A DNA stretch of 64,000 nt from positions 1 through 64,000 of the forward strand of contig CBDEGT010000001.1 of NCBI GenBank assembly GCA_965237965.1. The letters run 5' to 3'. A program made the translations under genes and the position numbers. This document shows, one piece after another, positions 16,088 to 25,348 of this stretch. The stretch's first letter is position 1. Every line of letters starts with the position of its first letter. The notes beneath the pieces are model-generated. The model saw only the letters and a program-made list of their open reading frames with translations. It was not told the DNA's origin and did no database searches. Source of the DNA: UBA2988 sp965237965. GTDB taxonomy: Bacteria; Gemmatimonadota; Gemmatimonadetes; Longimicrobiales; Gaopeijiaceae.

Positions 16088-16921
16088 TCATTGCTGATGG
16101 AGGAAGGAGTGCGTGGGGAACGCTCCAGCGCCGCGACGAAAGCCGGCACGCTGACATCCCCCCTATGGCTCGGATCGACGAAAGACGCCGTGGCGAGAGG
16201 CGAGTTGGCCATACGCTGATAAGGACGTTCGAACTCGACGCCAGCGGCCTCGAGCTTCCTAGCGAAACTCTCCAGATTATTCACCTCGAACCCCACGTGG
16301 TCGAGCGAACGCCCCATCGTCGGGATCAGCGGATCGTCCGACTGCGAAAATGTCAGGTTCACGCCAGGTAGATCGCCAGCGTCGAAGTTACCTCGTTTTC
16401 CGGGAACGGCCCCCAACATCTGCGCGTACCAGGCTTGCACCTCGAGCGGATCGACCACGAAGTAGTGCACGTGGTGAAACTTCAGAGGATTGGCGATCGC
16501 CGTGTCTTCCAGGATCTCGACTCTGATGCCGCCGGGCGCCATCAGATAGGCCTGCGTCGGGCGCCTCATCGGCGCGATCTCGAGCCCGGCCGCCCGCCAC
16601 CTCGGAAGCCAATCCTCCATGCGTTTCACATTGAAGCCAATGTGGTTGATCATCGATCCGACGGTCCCGCCCGTGGGCTGTCCCTGCCGCAGGGTTACAT
16701 AGGCGCCGGGGAACTCGATCATCTGAAGTCGCCCGTTCTGCACCGGCGTCCCGCCGAGTTCGGCCCAGAATGCCCTTTGTGCCTCGAGGTCATCCACGAG
16801 GAAGACCCACGTGTCCCATCACGACACCGGCCTCGCCCGGCATGGCCAGCTGTGCTTCGACGGAGGATCCTGCCAGACACGCCGCCATGCCGACGACCGC
16901 AAGCGACCTCGGGACTCTCAT
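15994..16921 (-). CDS. Secreted VOC-superfamily protein, frameshift near 16814
   Basis: Two glyoxalase/VOC modules. Module 1: DDLEAQRAFWAELGGTPVQ, GFNVKRMEDWLPRW, GIRVEILED. Module 2: FHHVHYFVVDPLEVQAWYAQMLG, DHVGFEVNNLESFARKLEA. The visible frame starts only at 16797. One frame over, from the ATG at 16921 (AAGGAGG upstream), lies a signal peptide (PRSLAVVGMAACLAGSSVEA). Dropping one G near 16814 joins them as GHVVFLVDDLE. The last ~30 codons overlap the zinc-finger gene and look non-native. The substrate is unknown. Confidence 0.75.
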
Positions 16922-17049
16922 CATGACCTCCTTGGGAATACGCAGCGAGCGCGTTTCAACATCATACTTCCATCAGCTTGCCGCTTCCACCGCAAACTCA
17001 CCCGCTCATCAGCGTGAACATGCAATCCCGCTTTCCATCGCTGTCACCA

Positions 17050-17859
17050 TCACGGAATTGGCCTCATCAGGGGAATTCCGCCCTCGGACGGCGAGATAAT
17101 GAGGTTGTTTTCACCTTCTGCGGCGGCTTTCAGCGCCTGCAGGCCTTCGTAGGCCAGGTAGGCCCTCCCGCGATCTCCGACGAGCGACTCGGCGATGATT
17201 CTCTGCGCGTCCCGGATCCCCTCGGCCTCCGCGCGACGCTGGTTCGCCTGTTCCGTAACGACAGCCGTCTGATACTGCTCCGCAGCAACCTGCTGCTCGC
17301 GCGCCAGCTTCTCTTCCACCGCAACCCGGATCGCCTCAGGCGGATCGATGCCGCGTAGGAAGAAGTCCGTCATCACGATGCCGCGCGGAGTGAGTTGGTC
17401 CTCCATCAACGTCCGGATACGTGGCGCGAGCCCAGCACGCTGCTCGCTCAGAATGTTCGTCGCACTCACTTCGGCAACCGCGTCTCGCACGGCGCTGCGA
17501 TACGTGTTGTATACCAACGCCTCCACCTCGACCGGCTCCCCGATCTGGACATAGAGATCGCGAACGCGCGCGGGATCGACACGCCACCGGAACGCTGCGT
17601 CTACATTGATGCGTAGCTGATCGGCGGTCAGCACGTCGAGAATGTCTGCAGCGCCACCGCGCGGGTGTTGGATCTCACGAAGATCGAACACGGTCCAGCT
17701 TCGTAGGACTGCATGGTAAAGACCCTGTCCAAAGGTGCTCTCAGATACGGCTCCGTTGATGGCGTTCATCTTGACCGCCGCCTCGTACGTGTCCACACGA
17801 GTACAACTACTGGACGCGAATGCCGCCGTGAATAGCAGGACAATGTGAAGTCGTGGCAT
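17050..17859 (-). CDS. SPFH/prohibitin-domain lipoprotein
   Basis: 269 residues from the ATG at 17859. Lipobox signal: RLHIVLLFTAAFASSSC, Cys 18. The SPFH (band 7) domain follows: AAVKMNAINGAVSEST, ILDVLTADQLRINVDAAFRWRVDP, YRSAVRDAVAEV, then GIVMTDFFLRGIDPPEAI. The typical Ala/Glu-rich coiled coil comes next (REQQVAAEQYQTAVVTEQ, RRAEAEGIRDAQRI). Such proteins form membrane-associated scaffolds. A lipid-anchored rather than transmembrane N-terminus is less common. 17860-18102 holds no gene I can support. Confidence 0.85.
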   Translation of the reverse strand: MPRLHIVLLFTAAFASSSCTRVDTYEAAVKMNAINGAVSESTFGQGLYHAVLRSWTVFDLREIQHPRGGAADILDVLTADQLRINVDAAFRWRVDPARVRDLYVQIGEPVEVEALVYNTYRSAVRDAVAEVSATNILSEQRAGLAPRIRTLMEDQLTPRGIVMTDFFLRGIDPPEAIRVAVEEKLAREQQVAAEQYQTAVVTEQANQRRAEAEGIRDAQRIIAESLVGDRGRAYLAYEGLQALKAAAEGENNLIISPSEGGIPLMRPIP

Positions 17860-18102
17860 CGGGATTCCCTCGGTTGCAGTGATTTTCCACGCGGGCCACC
17901 GGAGGCGCATTGCCTCACTGTGAGGATTGAACTCCGTACGGAGGACCCGAAAGACGCCGACGGGGGTGAAAGAGGAAGCTAACGGAAGTGTACTGCTTCA
18001 CACATCACTTCCCCCCTGGAGCGCCACCGCCTGCAGGAGGGAAGTCCACAACCGGAGCCCCTTTCGGGTCGCCAGAACGGTCGCAGCATCCTCATGTGAG
18101 AG

Positions 18103-18350
18103 TCACCCACCCGAACCCAGCAACTTCCGGACGGTCTGGATCAGGTCGTCAGGCTCGAAGGGTTTGGGTAGGATTGCGTCCGCTCCTAAGTGGAGCGCCT
18201 GATCGAGCGGAGAATAATCGGCGTCGAATACGCCCGAGATCGCCAGGATGCGGATTTCAGGAAATCGCCGCCGCGCTCCCGAATGGTTTCCATGCCCGTG
18301 GTCATCATCGATCACGATCAGCGCTTCGGCATGTCTTCGGTATCGGTAGT
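18103..18350 (-). pseudogene. Decayed response-regulator receiver
   Basis: The C-terminal half of a receiver is clear (FPEIRILAISGVFDADYSP, LHLGADAILPKPFEPDDLI). The preceding phospho-acceptor region is split over frames: LIVID, then MTTGMETIRE one frame away, then RRRFPEI back in the first frame. At least two indels are needed, so this is a dead copy rather than a single sequencing slip. The ABM-like gene at 18536 follows on the other strand. Confidence 0.7.
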
Positions 18351-18535
18351 GTCGGCGCCCGGCCCCCGAAACCCCACCGTGGCGAGGGCGACTCCCGAAA
18401 GGTCGCCACGATGCGGGAGCATCGCGCCCAGGGCTTCGGGGGCGTTTGCCCGGATCGCGCCCCCGATCTAGAGTCAGGCACACTTCAGAAGCGTCGAACG
18501 ATCACCCCAACAAAACCCCTTAAGGGAGAGTCGAC

Positions 18536-18835
18536 ATGTACCTGATTCGCGAAGTGCTTTACTGCAAGCCGGGAAAGGTTCGAGCGCTGGTGGACAAATT
18601 CAAAGCGCTAGGAGCGGTCATGAAGGGCATGGGTTTCGAACCCTTCCGCCTCTATACGGACGTGAGCGGCGAGCAATTCTGGACACTCGTGCTCGAATCG
18701 GAGTCGGACAGTGTGGACGCCTCTCGTCAAATGGAAGCCAGCGTCATGGGTAACAAGCAAGCGCAGGAAGCCATGGCCGGTTACCACGACCTGGTTGTGC
18801 AGGGTCGGCGCGAGATCTACTCGGTGGAGACGTGA
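18536..18835 (+). CDS. Small ABM/NIPSNAP-like hypothetical protein
   Basis: 99 residues with GGGAGA before the ATG. The order MYLIREVLYCKPGKVRALVDKFKAL, GFEPFRLYTDVSGEQFWTLVLE, EAMAGYHDLVVQGRREIYSV fits the ferredoxin-like dimeric alpha-beta barrel of ABM or NIPSNAP domains. No catalytic residues can be assigned. It lies alone between decayed genes. Confidence 0.65.
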   Translation: MYLIREVLYCKPGKVRALVDKFKALGAVMKGMGFEPFRLYTDVSGEQFWTLVLESESDSVDASRQMEASVMGNKQAQEAMAGYHDLVVQGRREIYSVET

Positions 18836-19119
18836 GCCCGTCCAACACGCCGTGACCCTCGGGCCGGTTCGGGCATCGCTGGCCTCTGCGTAGACCATCC
18901 GACGGGAAAGCGCGCCCCCTCCTCCCGACTGCGCCGTGGGGCGTTCGTCCTGTAGGTGCGGACGAGCCGCGTGGCGGCTGCCGTGACCTCGTCGACCGCG
19001 ATCTGGAACGCCACATCGTTGGCGCGCGACGGTCGCGTCGTGCCGCTCAGCTTGCGCACGAACTGCACGGCCGAAGCACGGATCTCGTCGTCCGTGGCCG
19101 GAGGCTCGAAGTTGGTCCG
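18817..19119 (-). pseudogene. DUF2277 protein, 5' truncated
   Basis: On the minus strand NFEPPATDDEIRASAVQFVRK, then SGTTRPSRANDVAFQIAVDEV, then LVRTYRTNAPRRSREE, are the conserved body of DUF2277. The family's usual start (MCRNI...) is missing: a TGA lies three codons before NFEPP. The C-terminus after SREE is also unlike the family. The gene is therefore a remnant. It overlaps the ABM-like gene end. Confidence 0.6.
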
Positions 19120-19167
19120 TCACGGGGTGTGAGTAGCCTTCGCCCTGAAGGGTTCTACAGCGACGTG

Positions 19168-19377
19168 CTAGAGGATGAGGGCGAGCGGTACCAGCACCAC
19201 GTAGCCGAGAACGAGCAGGATCGGCGCCGCGGTGATCGATCCTCGAGCGAGAAGGACGTAACCGAGGGCGAGGGCGAGCATCCCCGCGCCGCCCAGCATC
19301 AGATTCACCCGTGAGAACCGGAGTGACCCTGTCACTCGGGAGGGCGCGGAGGAAGTCGATCTCTTGTTGCGGGCCAT
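19168..19377 (-). CDS. Small two-helix membrane protein
   Basis: 69 residues: a basic, Ser-rich start (MARNKRSTSSAPSR), then two hydrophobic helices (NLMLGGAGMLALALGYVLLA and APILLVLGYVVLVPLALIL). The layout resembles DUF3098-type small proteins of Bacteroidota and Gemmatimonadota. The function is unknown. Confidence 0.6.
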   Translation of the reverse strand: MARNKRSTSSAPSRVTGSLRFSRVNLMLGGAGMLALALGYVLLARGSITAAPILLVLGYVVLVPLALIL

Positions 19378-19454
19378 GACGGGATCCTACCTGAGGCGGC
19401 CGGGACCATCAAGCCCCGGGGGAGGATCCATCGCGGTCACGGCCCAGCTCTCGC

Positions 19455-20900
19455 TCACGACTCCAGCTCGAACCGGTCAACGTAGCGCTGCAGCTGCGAC
19501 CGCGAGATCCCGAGCAGGCGGGCGGTCTCGCTCTTGTTGCCCTCCGCGTACTCCAGGACTCGCCGCACATGTCGCGCGATCACGTCGTCGAGCGCCATCT
19601 CGTCCGCCCCGGCTCCCCGTGCCGCGCTCCCGTTGTCCTTGGACCCCACACCCCCCGGACCCGCGGCGGGAACGGCTCTGCGTCCCGAGCGGTCGATGCC
19701 GAGGGTCAAGTGTTCGGGTCCGATCGCCGCGCCGCGAGCCAGGATGGCAGCCCGGGTGAGCGCATTCTCGAGCTCGCGAACGTTCCCCGGCCAGGCATAG
19801 CCCTGGAGGAGCTCGAGGGCCTCCGACGAGACGTGGCGCGCCGCCTGGTGGGTCTCCTTGCGGATGCGCACAAGCAGGGCATCGGCGAGCAGCTCGATGT
19901 CCTCACGGCGTTCACGCAGAGCAGGCACCCGGATCTCGACCACCTTCAACCGAAAATACAGGTCCTCGCGAAACGTGCCCTCCTCGACCAGGCTCTCGAC
20001 GTCCTGATGCGTGGCCGCGATCACCCTCGCCTCCGTGGTGCGAGGCTGCTCTCCTCCCACCGGATAGAACTTCCTCTCCTGGAGCACGCGCAGGAGCCGG
20101 GTCTGAAAGTCGGGTGAGGTGTCGCCGATCTCGTCGAGAAAGATGGTTCCGCTCCCGGCCAGCTCGAAATAGCCCCTGCGACTCGAAACGGCACCCGTGA
20201 ACGAGCCCTTCTGGTGGCCGAAGAGCTCGGACTCCAGCAGCGTGTCGGTCAGGGCGGTGCAGTTGACCGCGATGAAGGGCTCGGTTCCGTGGGCCGAGTT
20301 GTCGTGGATGGCCCGCGCGACCATCTCCTTGCCGGTTCCGGTTTCCCCGCGAATCAGCACCGTCGCACGGTTCTTCGCGAGCACACCGATCATCTTATAG
20401 ATGTCGATCATGCGTGGATGGCGGCCGATCACCGGACCGCCTACGTGCGCGTCCTCCCCTTGGTCCTCCGCATCGGCAATCTGGCGATTCAGATCCTGCT
20501 CGCGAAGACACCGCGCTACCAGAGAGTCGACCTGTCGCAGGTCCACCGGCTTGACGATGTAGTCGAAGGCGCCTGCCTTCATCGCCGCGACCGCGGAGTT
20601 CATGTCCTCATGACCCGTAACCACGATCACGTCGGTCCCCGGCATGTGCTCCCGGACGCGAGACAGCAGGTCGAGCCTGCTCATGCCCGGCATCCTCAGG
20701 TCCGTGATGATGACGGCCGGATCGAATCGATTGAGCCTGCTGAGAGCCTCCTCCGCGCTGCTCGCGGTAAGCACCTCATAGCCGCTGTGCCGGAGCTTGT
20801 CGTGCAGGATCTCGACGGCGTGCTCGTCGTCGTCCACGACCATGAGACGACGGCTGTCCGTGTCCGCTTTCTTCGACGCGATGCGCCGGGAGGGGGTCAT
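19455..20900 (-). CDS. NtrC-family sigma-54-dependent response regulator
   Basis: 481 residues from the ATG at 20900. Receiver: LMVVDDDEHAVEIL, acceptor in VIITDLRMPGMS, Thr in VIVVTGHEDM, Lys in YIVKPVDL. AAA+ domain: Walker A GETGTGKEMVA, sigma-54 contact loop reading FGHQKGSFTGA, Walker B GTIFLDEIGD, and FREDLYFRLKV. The Fis-type HTH at the C-terminus has NKSETARLLGISRSQLQRY. The contact loop is GSFTGA rather than GAFTGA. It diverges from the regulator at 21118, and the kinase at 21563 is the nearest candidate partner. Confidence 0.95.
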   Translation of the reverse strand: MTPSRRIASKKADTDSRRLMVVDDDEHAVEILHDKLRHSGYEVLTASSAEEALSRLNRFDPAVIITDLRMPGMSRLDLLSRVREHMPGTDVIVVTGHEDMNSAVAAMKAGAFDYIVKPVDLRQVDSLVARCLREQDLNRQIADAEDQGEDAHVGGPVIGRHPRMIDIYKMIGVLAKNRATVLIRGETGTGKEMVARAIHDNSAHGTEPFIAVNCTALTDTLLESELFGHQKGSFTGAVSSRRGYFELAGSGTIFLDEIGDTSPDFQTRLLRVLQERKFYPVGGEQPRTTEARVIAATHQDVESLVEEGTFREDLYFRLKVVEIRVPALRERREDIELLADALLVRIRKETHQAARHVSSEALELLQGYAWPGNVRELENALTRAAILARGAAIGPEHLTLGIDRSGRRAVPAAGPGGVGSKDNGSAARGAGADEMALDDVIARHVRRVLEYAEGNKSETARLLGISRSQLQRYVDRFELES

Positions 20901-21117
20901 CTCGCTTCCTGTCGCAGAATTCTTCGGGATGCTGGGACGCCGATCGCGGTTTGGTCCGTGGGCACGTGCCTTGCAACACTCGAGGCGGACTCCCGCCGCC
21001 GACCCGTTCTGAGTTACCCGACGCGGCGGTCTCAAGTTCGCGACGCGGACTGGACAGGAAACCGGGCCCCGGCGATCCTGCAGTCGTCCCCCCGAACCCA
21101 CCGCGGTACCACGACCG

Positions 21118-21489
21118 ATGAGCGAATCCAAGACCGTGCTCCTGGTGGAGGACAACGAGGACAACAGGATCGTGTACGCCACCATGCTCGAGCACCACGG
21201 CTACCTGGTGGTCGAGACGGCCAATGGCGAGGATGCGGTTCGGATCGCGACGAAGGAGGTACCCGACCTGATCCTGATGGATATCTCGATCCCGGGGATC
21301 GACGGTTGGACGGCGACTGAGCGCCTGCGTGGGGACCCGCGCACGGCAGCCATCCCGGTGGTAGCGGTGACCGCCCACGCGCTGCCCGAGCACCGGGCTC
21401 GCGCGGAGAGCCTGCGCTGCGACGGATACCTCACCAAACCCTGCGAGCCACGCCGTCTTCTGCACGAGGTCCAGAGACTGATCGGCTGA
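21118..21489 (+). CDS. CheY/DivK-like response regulator
   Basis: 123 residues, receiver only: KTVLLVEDNEDNRIVYATML, acceptor in LILMDISIPGIDGW, Thr in VVAVTAHALP, Lys in YLTKPCEP. The EDNEDNR and TAHAL motifs are those of DivK- or hybrid-kinase-type receivers. It sits 73 bases upstream of a histidine kinase on the same strand, so the two probably form a pair. Confidence 0.92.
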   Translation: MSESKTVLLVEDNEDNRIVYATMLEHHGYLVVETANGEDAVRIATKEVPDLILMDISIPGIDGWTATERLRGDPRTAAIPVVAVTAHALPEHRARAESLRCDGYLTKPCEPRRLLHEVQRLIG

Positions 21490-21562
21490 CGTTCATCGGC
21501 GAGCCGTCGAAGAGGAGGTTCGGGCTCGAAGGGGACCAGCGGCTAGCTGGAGGATAAGGTCC

Positions 21563-22672
21563 ATGAAGGTCCAGAAGGCGGACGCGGTCGTGCTCACCGA
21601 CGCCGAGCACGGATTCCTGTTCACGAACCGACGCGCTGAAGAGCTGTTCTCGGGTCGGCCCGGCGACGACGAGCCTCGTCAACGTGCGATACGCGCGAAC
21701 GTCATCACGCTCCGCTCGTTTCTGACCCGCTCCAGGGCCGGAGAGGCGGACGGCGCAGGTCACGAGCTGAACCTCGTCGATCCGATCGACGGCTCTGATC
21801 TCGTGCTTCGGGTGATGTCGCTACCGCTCGATCGGAGCCTCTACGCCGAGGGCGCGGTTGTCTCCGTGCTGCGCGACGCGACCGACTTGGAGCGTCGGCT
21901 GGCTGAGCCGGAGGGGCAGGACCGTGAGAGCGGATCGGAGTGGCGGGGCCGTGAGCTACCTGAAGCGTCGCGGGTCAAGAGCGAGTTCATGGCGAGCATG
22001 AGTCACGAGCTCCGTAGCCCGATCAACGCCGTGCTCGGGTACACTCAACTCCTGCGCGAAGAGATCTACGGGACACTGAACGAGAAGCAGGGAGACGCGC
22101 TGCGGAAGATCCAAGCCGCCTCGCAGCATCTGCTCGCGCTGATCAACGACATCCTCGACCTGCCCAGGATCGAAAGCGGGACCGAGCCCCTTCGGGTGGA
22201 ATCCGTTCGGTTCGAAGCGGTGTTTGCCGAGCTGAGCCAGACGATCGAGCCGCTGGTGCGCGAGAAGGAGCTCGACTATCGGGTGGAGCTCTCCGAAGAC
22301 CTGCAGACGATCGAGACGGACCGAACGAAGCTGAAGCAGATCCTCCTCAAGGTGCTCTCGAACGCGGTCAAGTTCACGCCGTCGGGTCGGATCGTACTAA
22401 AGGCCCTCCCGGTGGACGACGGGCGACGCGTCCGGATCGAGGTCCACGACACAGGCATCGGGATCCGGGGTGAGGACATGGACGCGATCTTCGACGACTT
22501 CCGCCAGGCGGACCAGTCGTCGACCCGCCGGTACGGCGGCACCGGACTGGGACTGTCGGTCACGCGCAGGCTCGTGGGCCACTTGGGTGGCACGATGAAG
22601 GCGGAAAGCAGGTTCGGCGAAGGCTCGGTCTTCCGGGTGGAGCTTCCGAGGGTACTCGAACGGGTGGAGTGA
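21563..22672 (+). CDS. Soluble PAS histidine kinase
   Basis: 369 residues, GGAGG before the ATG. A PAS-like sensor occupies about 1-110 (ADAVVLTDAEHGFLFTNRRAEELF, VVSVLRDATDLERRL). HisKA has the phospho-histidine in EFMASMSHELRSPINAVLG (His 148). HATPase_c has NAVKFTPSG (N box), DTGIGI, and GGTGLGLSVTRRL. There is no transmembrane segment, so it senses a cytoplasmic signal. It is the only histidine kinase in the 6-23 kb signalling island and likely feeds the receiver at 21118. Confidence 0.93.
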   Translation: MKVQKADAVVLTDAEHGFLFTNRRAEELFSGRPGDDEPRQRAIRANVITLRSFLTRSRAGEADGAGHELNLVDPIDGSDLVLRVMSLPLDRSLYAEGAVVSVLRDATDLERRLAEPEGQDRESGSEWRGRELPEASRVKSEFMASMSHELRSPINAVLGYTQLLREEIYGTLNEKQGDALRKIQAASQHLLALINDILDLPRIESGTEPLRVESVRFEAVFAELSQTIEPLVREKELDYRVELSEDLQTIETDRTKLKQILLKVLSNAVKFTPSGRIVLKALPVDDGRRVRIEVHDTGIGIRGEDMDAIFDDFRQADQSSTRRYGGTGLGLSVTRRLVGHLGGTMKAESRFGEGSVFRVELPRVLERVE

Positions 22673-22720
22673 CCGCGGCGGGCGAGACCCTCCGGGGGTG
22701 GGCGCGGGCGACCCGAGCCC

Positions 22721-23698
22721 TCATACTGGCCCCTCATCCCCCATCCACCAGGCCGGCCGATCGGGTGTCGCCTCGGCCGGATCGCGCGCGCGCAGCCGGG
22801 CCATCCGTTCGCGATTGCGACGCCGCCGCACGAGCGCGAGCGCCCCGAGCAGGATTCCGAACACCAGCCAGACCACGACCGAATGCGAGAGCACGAGCAG
22901 CCAGCCGAACCGCCGCTTCACCCACCCGCGCCAATCCTCCTCGAGCTGGCTCGAGGTGACACCGTACGTCACTCTCAGCGCCTGCTCGAAGGAACCACTC
23001 GCCCGCCAGCGGTCGAGCAGGACGGCGACTCCGCGCTCGCCGCTCTCCTCGACCAGGTAGGCCACGGCCGAGGCGGCGAGCAGGTACGCGACCTCGGCGG
23101 AGGCGCGGTCGCCCGGCCAGGTGAGGGCGAGTGAGTCGAGCGAGGGAGCCCGACCCAGCGCGAGCAGAAGCCGCAGCCGCCACGCCTCCGAAGCGTCGAA
23201 GCCACCCTCGGCCCAACGGGCGTAGCCCTCGTCGAACCAGCGCGGGACGCGCAGTCCCCCCAGGTAGTCGTGGAGTCCCAGGTGAGCCCACTCGTGCCGT
23301 AACACGGCGAGGCGGCCACCCACCGCGGTACGCCCGGATGCGTAGACGGGAATCACAAGGGTGCGCCGCGCAGGGAGAGCGATCCCGGCACCCCAATCGG
23401 GGAGGCGGCCGGCGAGCGCTCGAAACGTCGACTCGTCCGGTGCCAGGTAGGCCACCGCCGCGCGGGGCAGTCCCGAGGGAATGGCGGGTAGCGGCGGCTG
23501 GTCGACGAGGAAGTCGAGCACGCGCACCGCGAGCAGCGAGTCGCCGGGAGCATAGCGGACCACCACTTCGCGCCGAGCGAGCTCGCGCCAAGAAGGTGCC
23601 TGGGCCGCCACGGGCCAGGCCGCAGAGGCGGTGGCCCCGGCCACCACCAGCAGGGGAAGCGCGGAGAGCCGGAAGCGATCTCCGCGTGACGGGCTCAC
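22721..23698 (-). CDS. Membrane-anchored MA-type zinc peptidase
   Basis: 325 residues from a GTG at 23698. Signal peptide (SALPLLVVAGATASAAWPVA), a gluzincin core with HEWAH (residues 135-139) and a downstream WFDEGYARWAEG glutamate, then a C-terminal transmembrane helix (VVVWLVFGILLGALALV) and a basic tail. This is the Peptidase_MA arrangement. The domain probably faces the periplasm. It lies 34 bases after the DUF4388-TPR gene, likely in one transcript. Confidence 0.8.
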   Translation of the reverse strand: MSPSRGDRFRLSALPLLVVAGATASAAWPVAAQAPSWRELARREVVVRYAPGDSLLAVRVLDFLVDQPPLPAIPSGLPRAAVAYLAPDESTFRALAGRLPDWGAGIALPARRTLVIPVYASGRTAVGGRLAVLRHEWAHLGLHDYLGGLRVPRWFDEGYARWAEGGFDASEAWRLRLLLALGRAPSLDSLALTWPGDRASAEVAYLLAASAVAYLVEESGERGVAVLLDRWRASGSFEQALRVTYGVTSSQLEEDWRGWVKRRFGWLLVLSHSVVVWLVFGILLGALALVRRRRNRERMARLRARDPAEATPDRPAWWMGDEGPV

Positions 23699-23732
23699 CC
23701 CTAGCAGGTCGCTGAAAAAGGGGAGCGCACCG

Positions 23733-25337
23733 CTAGAGGCTTTCCAGGTTGGTGCGGACAAGGTCGTTGTCGGGGTTGAGCTCGAGAGCGCGGCGCCACA
23801 GTAGACGCGCCACGTCGAGGTCCTGATCCTTGTACGCGATGGTGCCGAGCCGCATGTAGATATCGTCACCCAGCCGCGGCTCGAGCTTGACCGCCTTCTC
23901 GTAGTGTACGCGAGCACTCTGCTGGTCACCCCTCGCCCAGGCCTGGTCGCCGATGTTCTTGTGGGCCTGCGCCGGCACGGGCTGAGTCTGAATCGCACGC
24001 GCGTAGAGAGCTTCCGCCGCGTCCCCCTCCCCACGCCGCTCCAGCACCGCCCCCGCGTTGACCAGCAGCGGGCCGCAGGTCGGGTAGTTGCTCAACCCTT
24101 CGCGGCCCACCTGCACCGCGTAGTCCAGCTCTCCGGCTAATGCGGCCGCGAGTCCACAATACGCGTAGTACAGCGCCGAGGGCTTCTTCAGGTTGGGCGA
24201 CGTACGGTAGGCGCGGAGCGCCTCGAGCGCGCCGGCCACATCCCCGGCCTTCAGTAGAACGATGCCCCGAGCGAGTGCGAGGCCGGGCTCACCCTCGCGG
24301 ACCTTTGCGGCCTGGTCCAGCATCTCAAGGGCCTCGGGCAATCGCCCCATGTACTCGTACGCGAGCGCGCGATTGCGCAGGACCGAATAGGCCTGACGCG
24401 CGTCCTCGGGCATGCGGTCGAAGTGCTCGAGCGCCTCGTCCAGCCTGCCTGCCTTGAACGCGATCAATCCCAGACGGAAGAGAGCACGCGGGTGCTTGGG
24501 GTCTTGTTCGAGCACCGTCTGGAACTCGCGGACGGCATCCTCCATCATGCCCGATCGGTAGAACGCGACGCCGAGGTTCAGGTGCTGAGCCTCCTCCGCG
24601 CCCTCCGGCCCCTCCGCGTCGCGCTGTCCCCCCCGCCCCACGAACCCAGCCTGGATGAGCCCGTACAGCGCCTTGGAGGTGTCGAACTCGACCATCCCGG
24701 ATTCATGCACCAACTCCTCGACCGTGCGGAGCCCGTCGATCAACGGGATCAGCTTCTTCTGTTCCGGCGTGAGCTCCACGTCCTTTCCGGCCTCGTCGGG
24801 ATTCTTCGCGACGTCGAAAACCAGGTCCATCGAGGGGATCTTCTTCTCGATCAGTCCCCACTCGTCCACGCGCCGTGCCCCTTCGAGGAGAAGGTTCTCG
24901 GCGGGCAGACTGACCAGAAAGACGCCGTCCTCGTCCGGACGCTGGTCCGGATCGAAGTGGAAGGAGCCCTGGCTCCAGGTAAAGAGGTGATAGACGGCCT
25001 CCTCGATCTGAAGCGAGATATAGCGCTGGAGCTGCTCCTGAGTGAGCGACCCGTTACGCACGAGCAGCTCGCCGAGGCGTGCGCCGCGCTCGTGAGCCTG
25101 CGCCTTCATGGCAGCCGAAAGGTCGGCTCGCGCGATCACGTTGTTGCGCACGAGCAGCTCACCGAGGCGATCCGGACGGTTGAGCACGGAAGCGTAGATC
25201 ACGCGCCCGTCCTCGAAGTAGACATAGCCGAAGTTGGACCGGTCGGTCAGGCTCAAGCATCCGGTCTTCCGGCCCATGGCCAGCAGCTGGCAGATGTCTG
25301 CCAACGCGACGTCCTGGAGTGCGCCTTCAATCGCCAT
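23733..25337 (-). CDS. DUF4388 (PATAN)-TPR protein
   Basis: 534 residues from the ATG at 25337. N-terminal DUF4388/PATAN domain (ALQDVALADICQLLAMGRKTG, FGYVYFEDGRVIYASV), a middle winged segment (LGELLVRNGSLTQEQLQRY), then at least six TPRs from about residue 270 (LNLGVAFYRSGMMEDAVREF, ARALFRLGLIAFKAGRLDEALEHF-like units). PATAN domains in cyanobacteria and deltaproteobacteria bind receiver-type regulators, so a link to the receiver-rich region is plausible. It follows the DnaA-like gene and its small acidic companion. Confidence 0.85.
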   Translation of the reverse strand: MAIEGALQDVALADICQLLAMGRKTGCLSLTDRSNFGYVYFEDGRVIYASVLNRPDRLGELLVRNNVIARADLSAAMKAQAHERGARLGELLVRNGSLTQEQLQRYISLQIEEAVYHLFTWSQGSFHFDPDQRPDEDGVFLVSLPAENLLLEGARRVDEWGLIEKKIPSMDLVFDVAKNPDEAGKDVELTPEQKKLIPLIDGLRTVEELVHESGMVEFDTSKALYGLIQAGFVGRGGQRDAEGPEGAEEAQHLNLGVAFYRSGMMEDAVREFQTVLEQDPKHPRALFRLGLIAFKAGRLDEALEHFDRMPEDARQAYSVLRNRALAYEYMGRLPEALEMLDQAAKVREGEPGLALARGIVLLKAGDVAGALEALRAYRTSPNLKKPSALYYAYCGLAAALAGELDYAVQVGREGLSNYPTCGPLLVNAGAVLERRGEGDAAEALYARAIQTQPVPAQAHKNIGDQAWARGDQQSARVHYEKAVKLEPRLGDDIYMRLGTIAYKDQDLDVARLLWRRALELNPDNDLVRTNLESL

Positions 25338-25348
25338 CGCGTTTCCGC

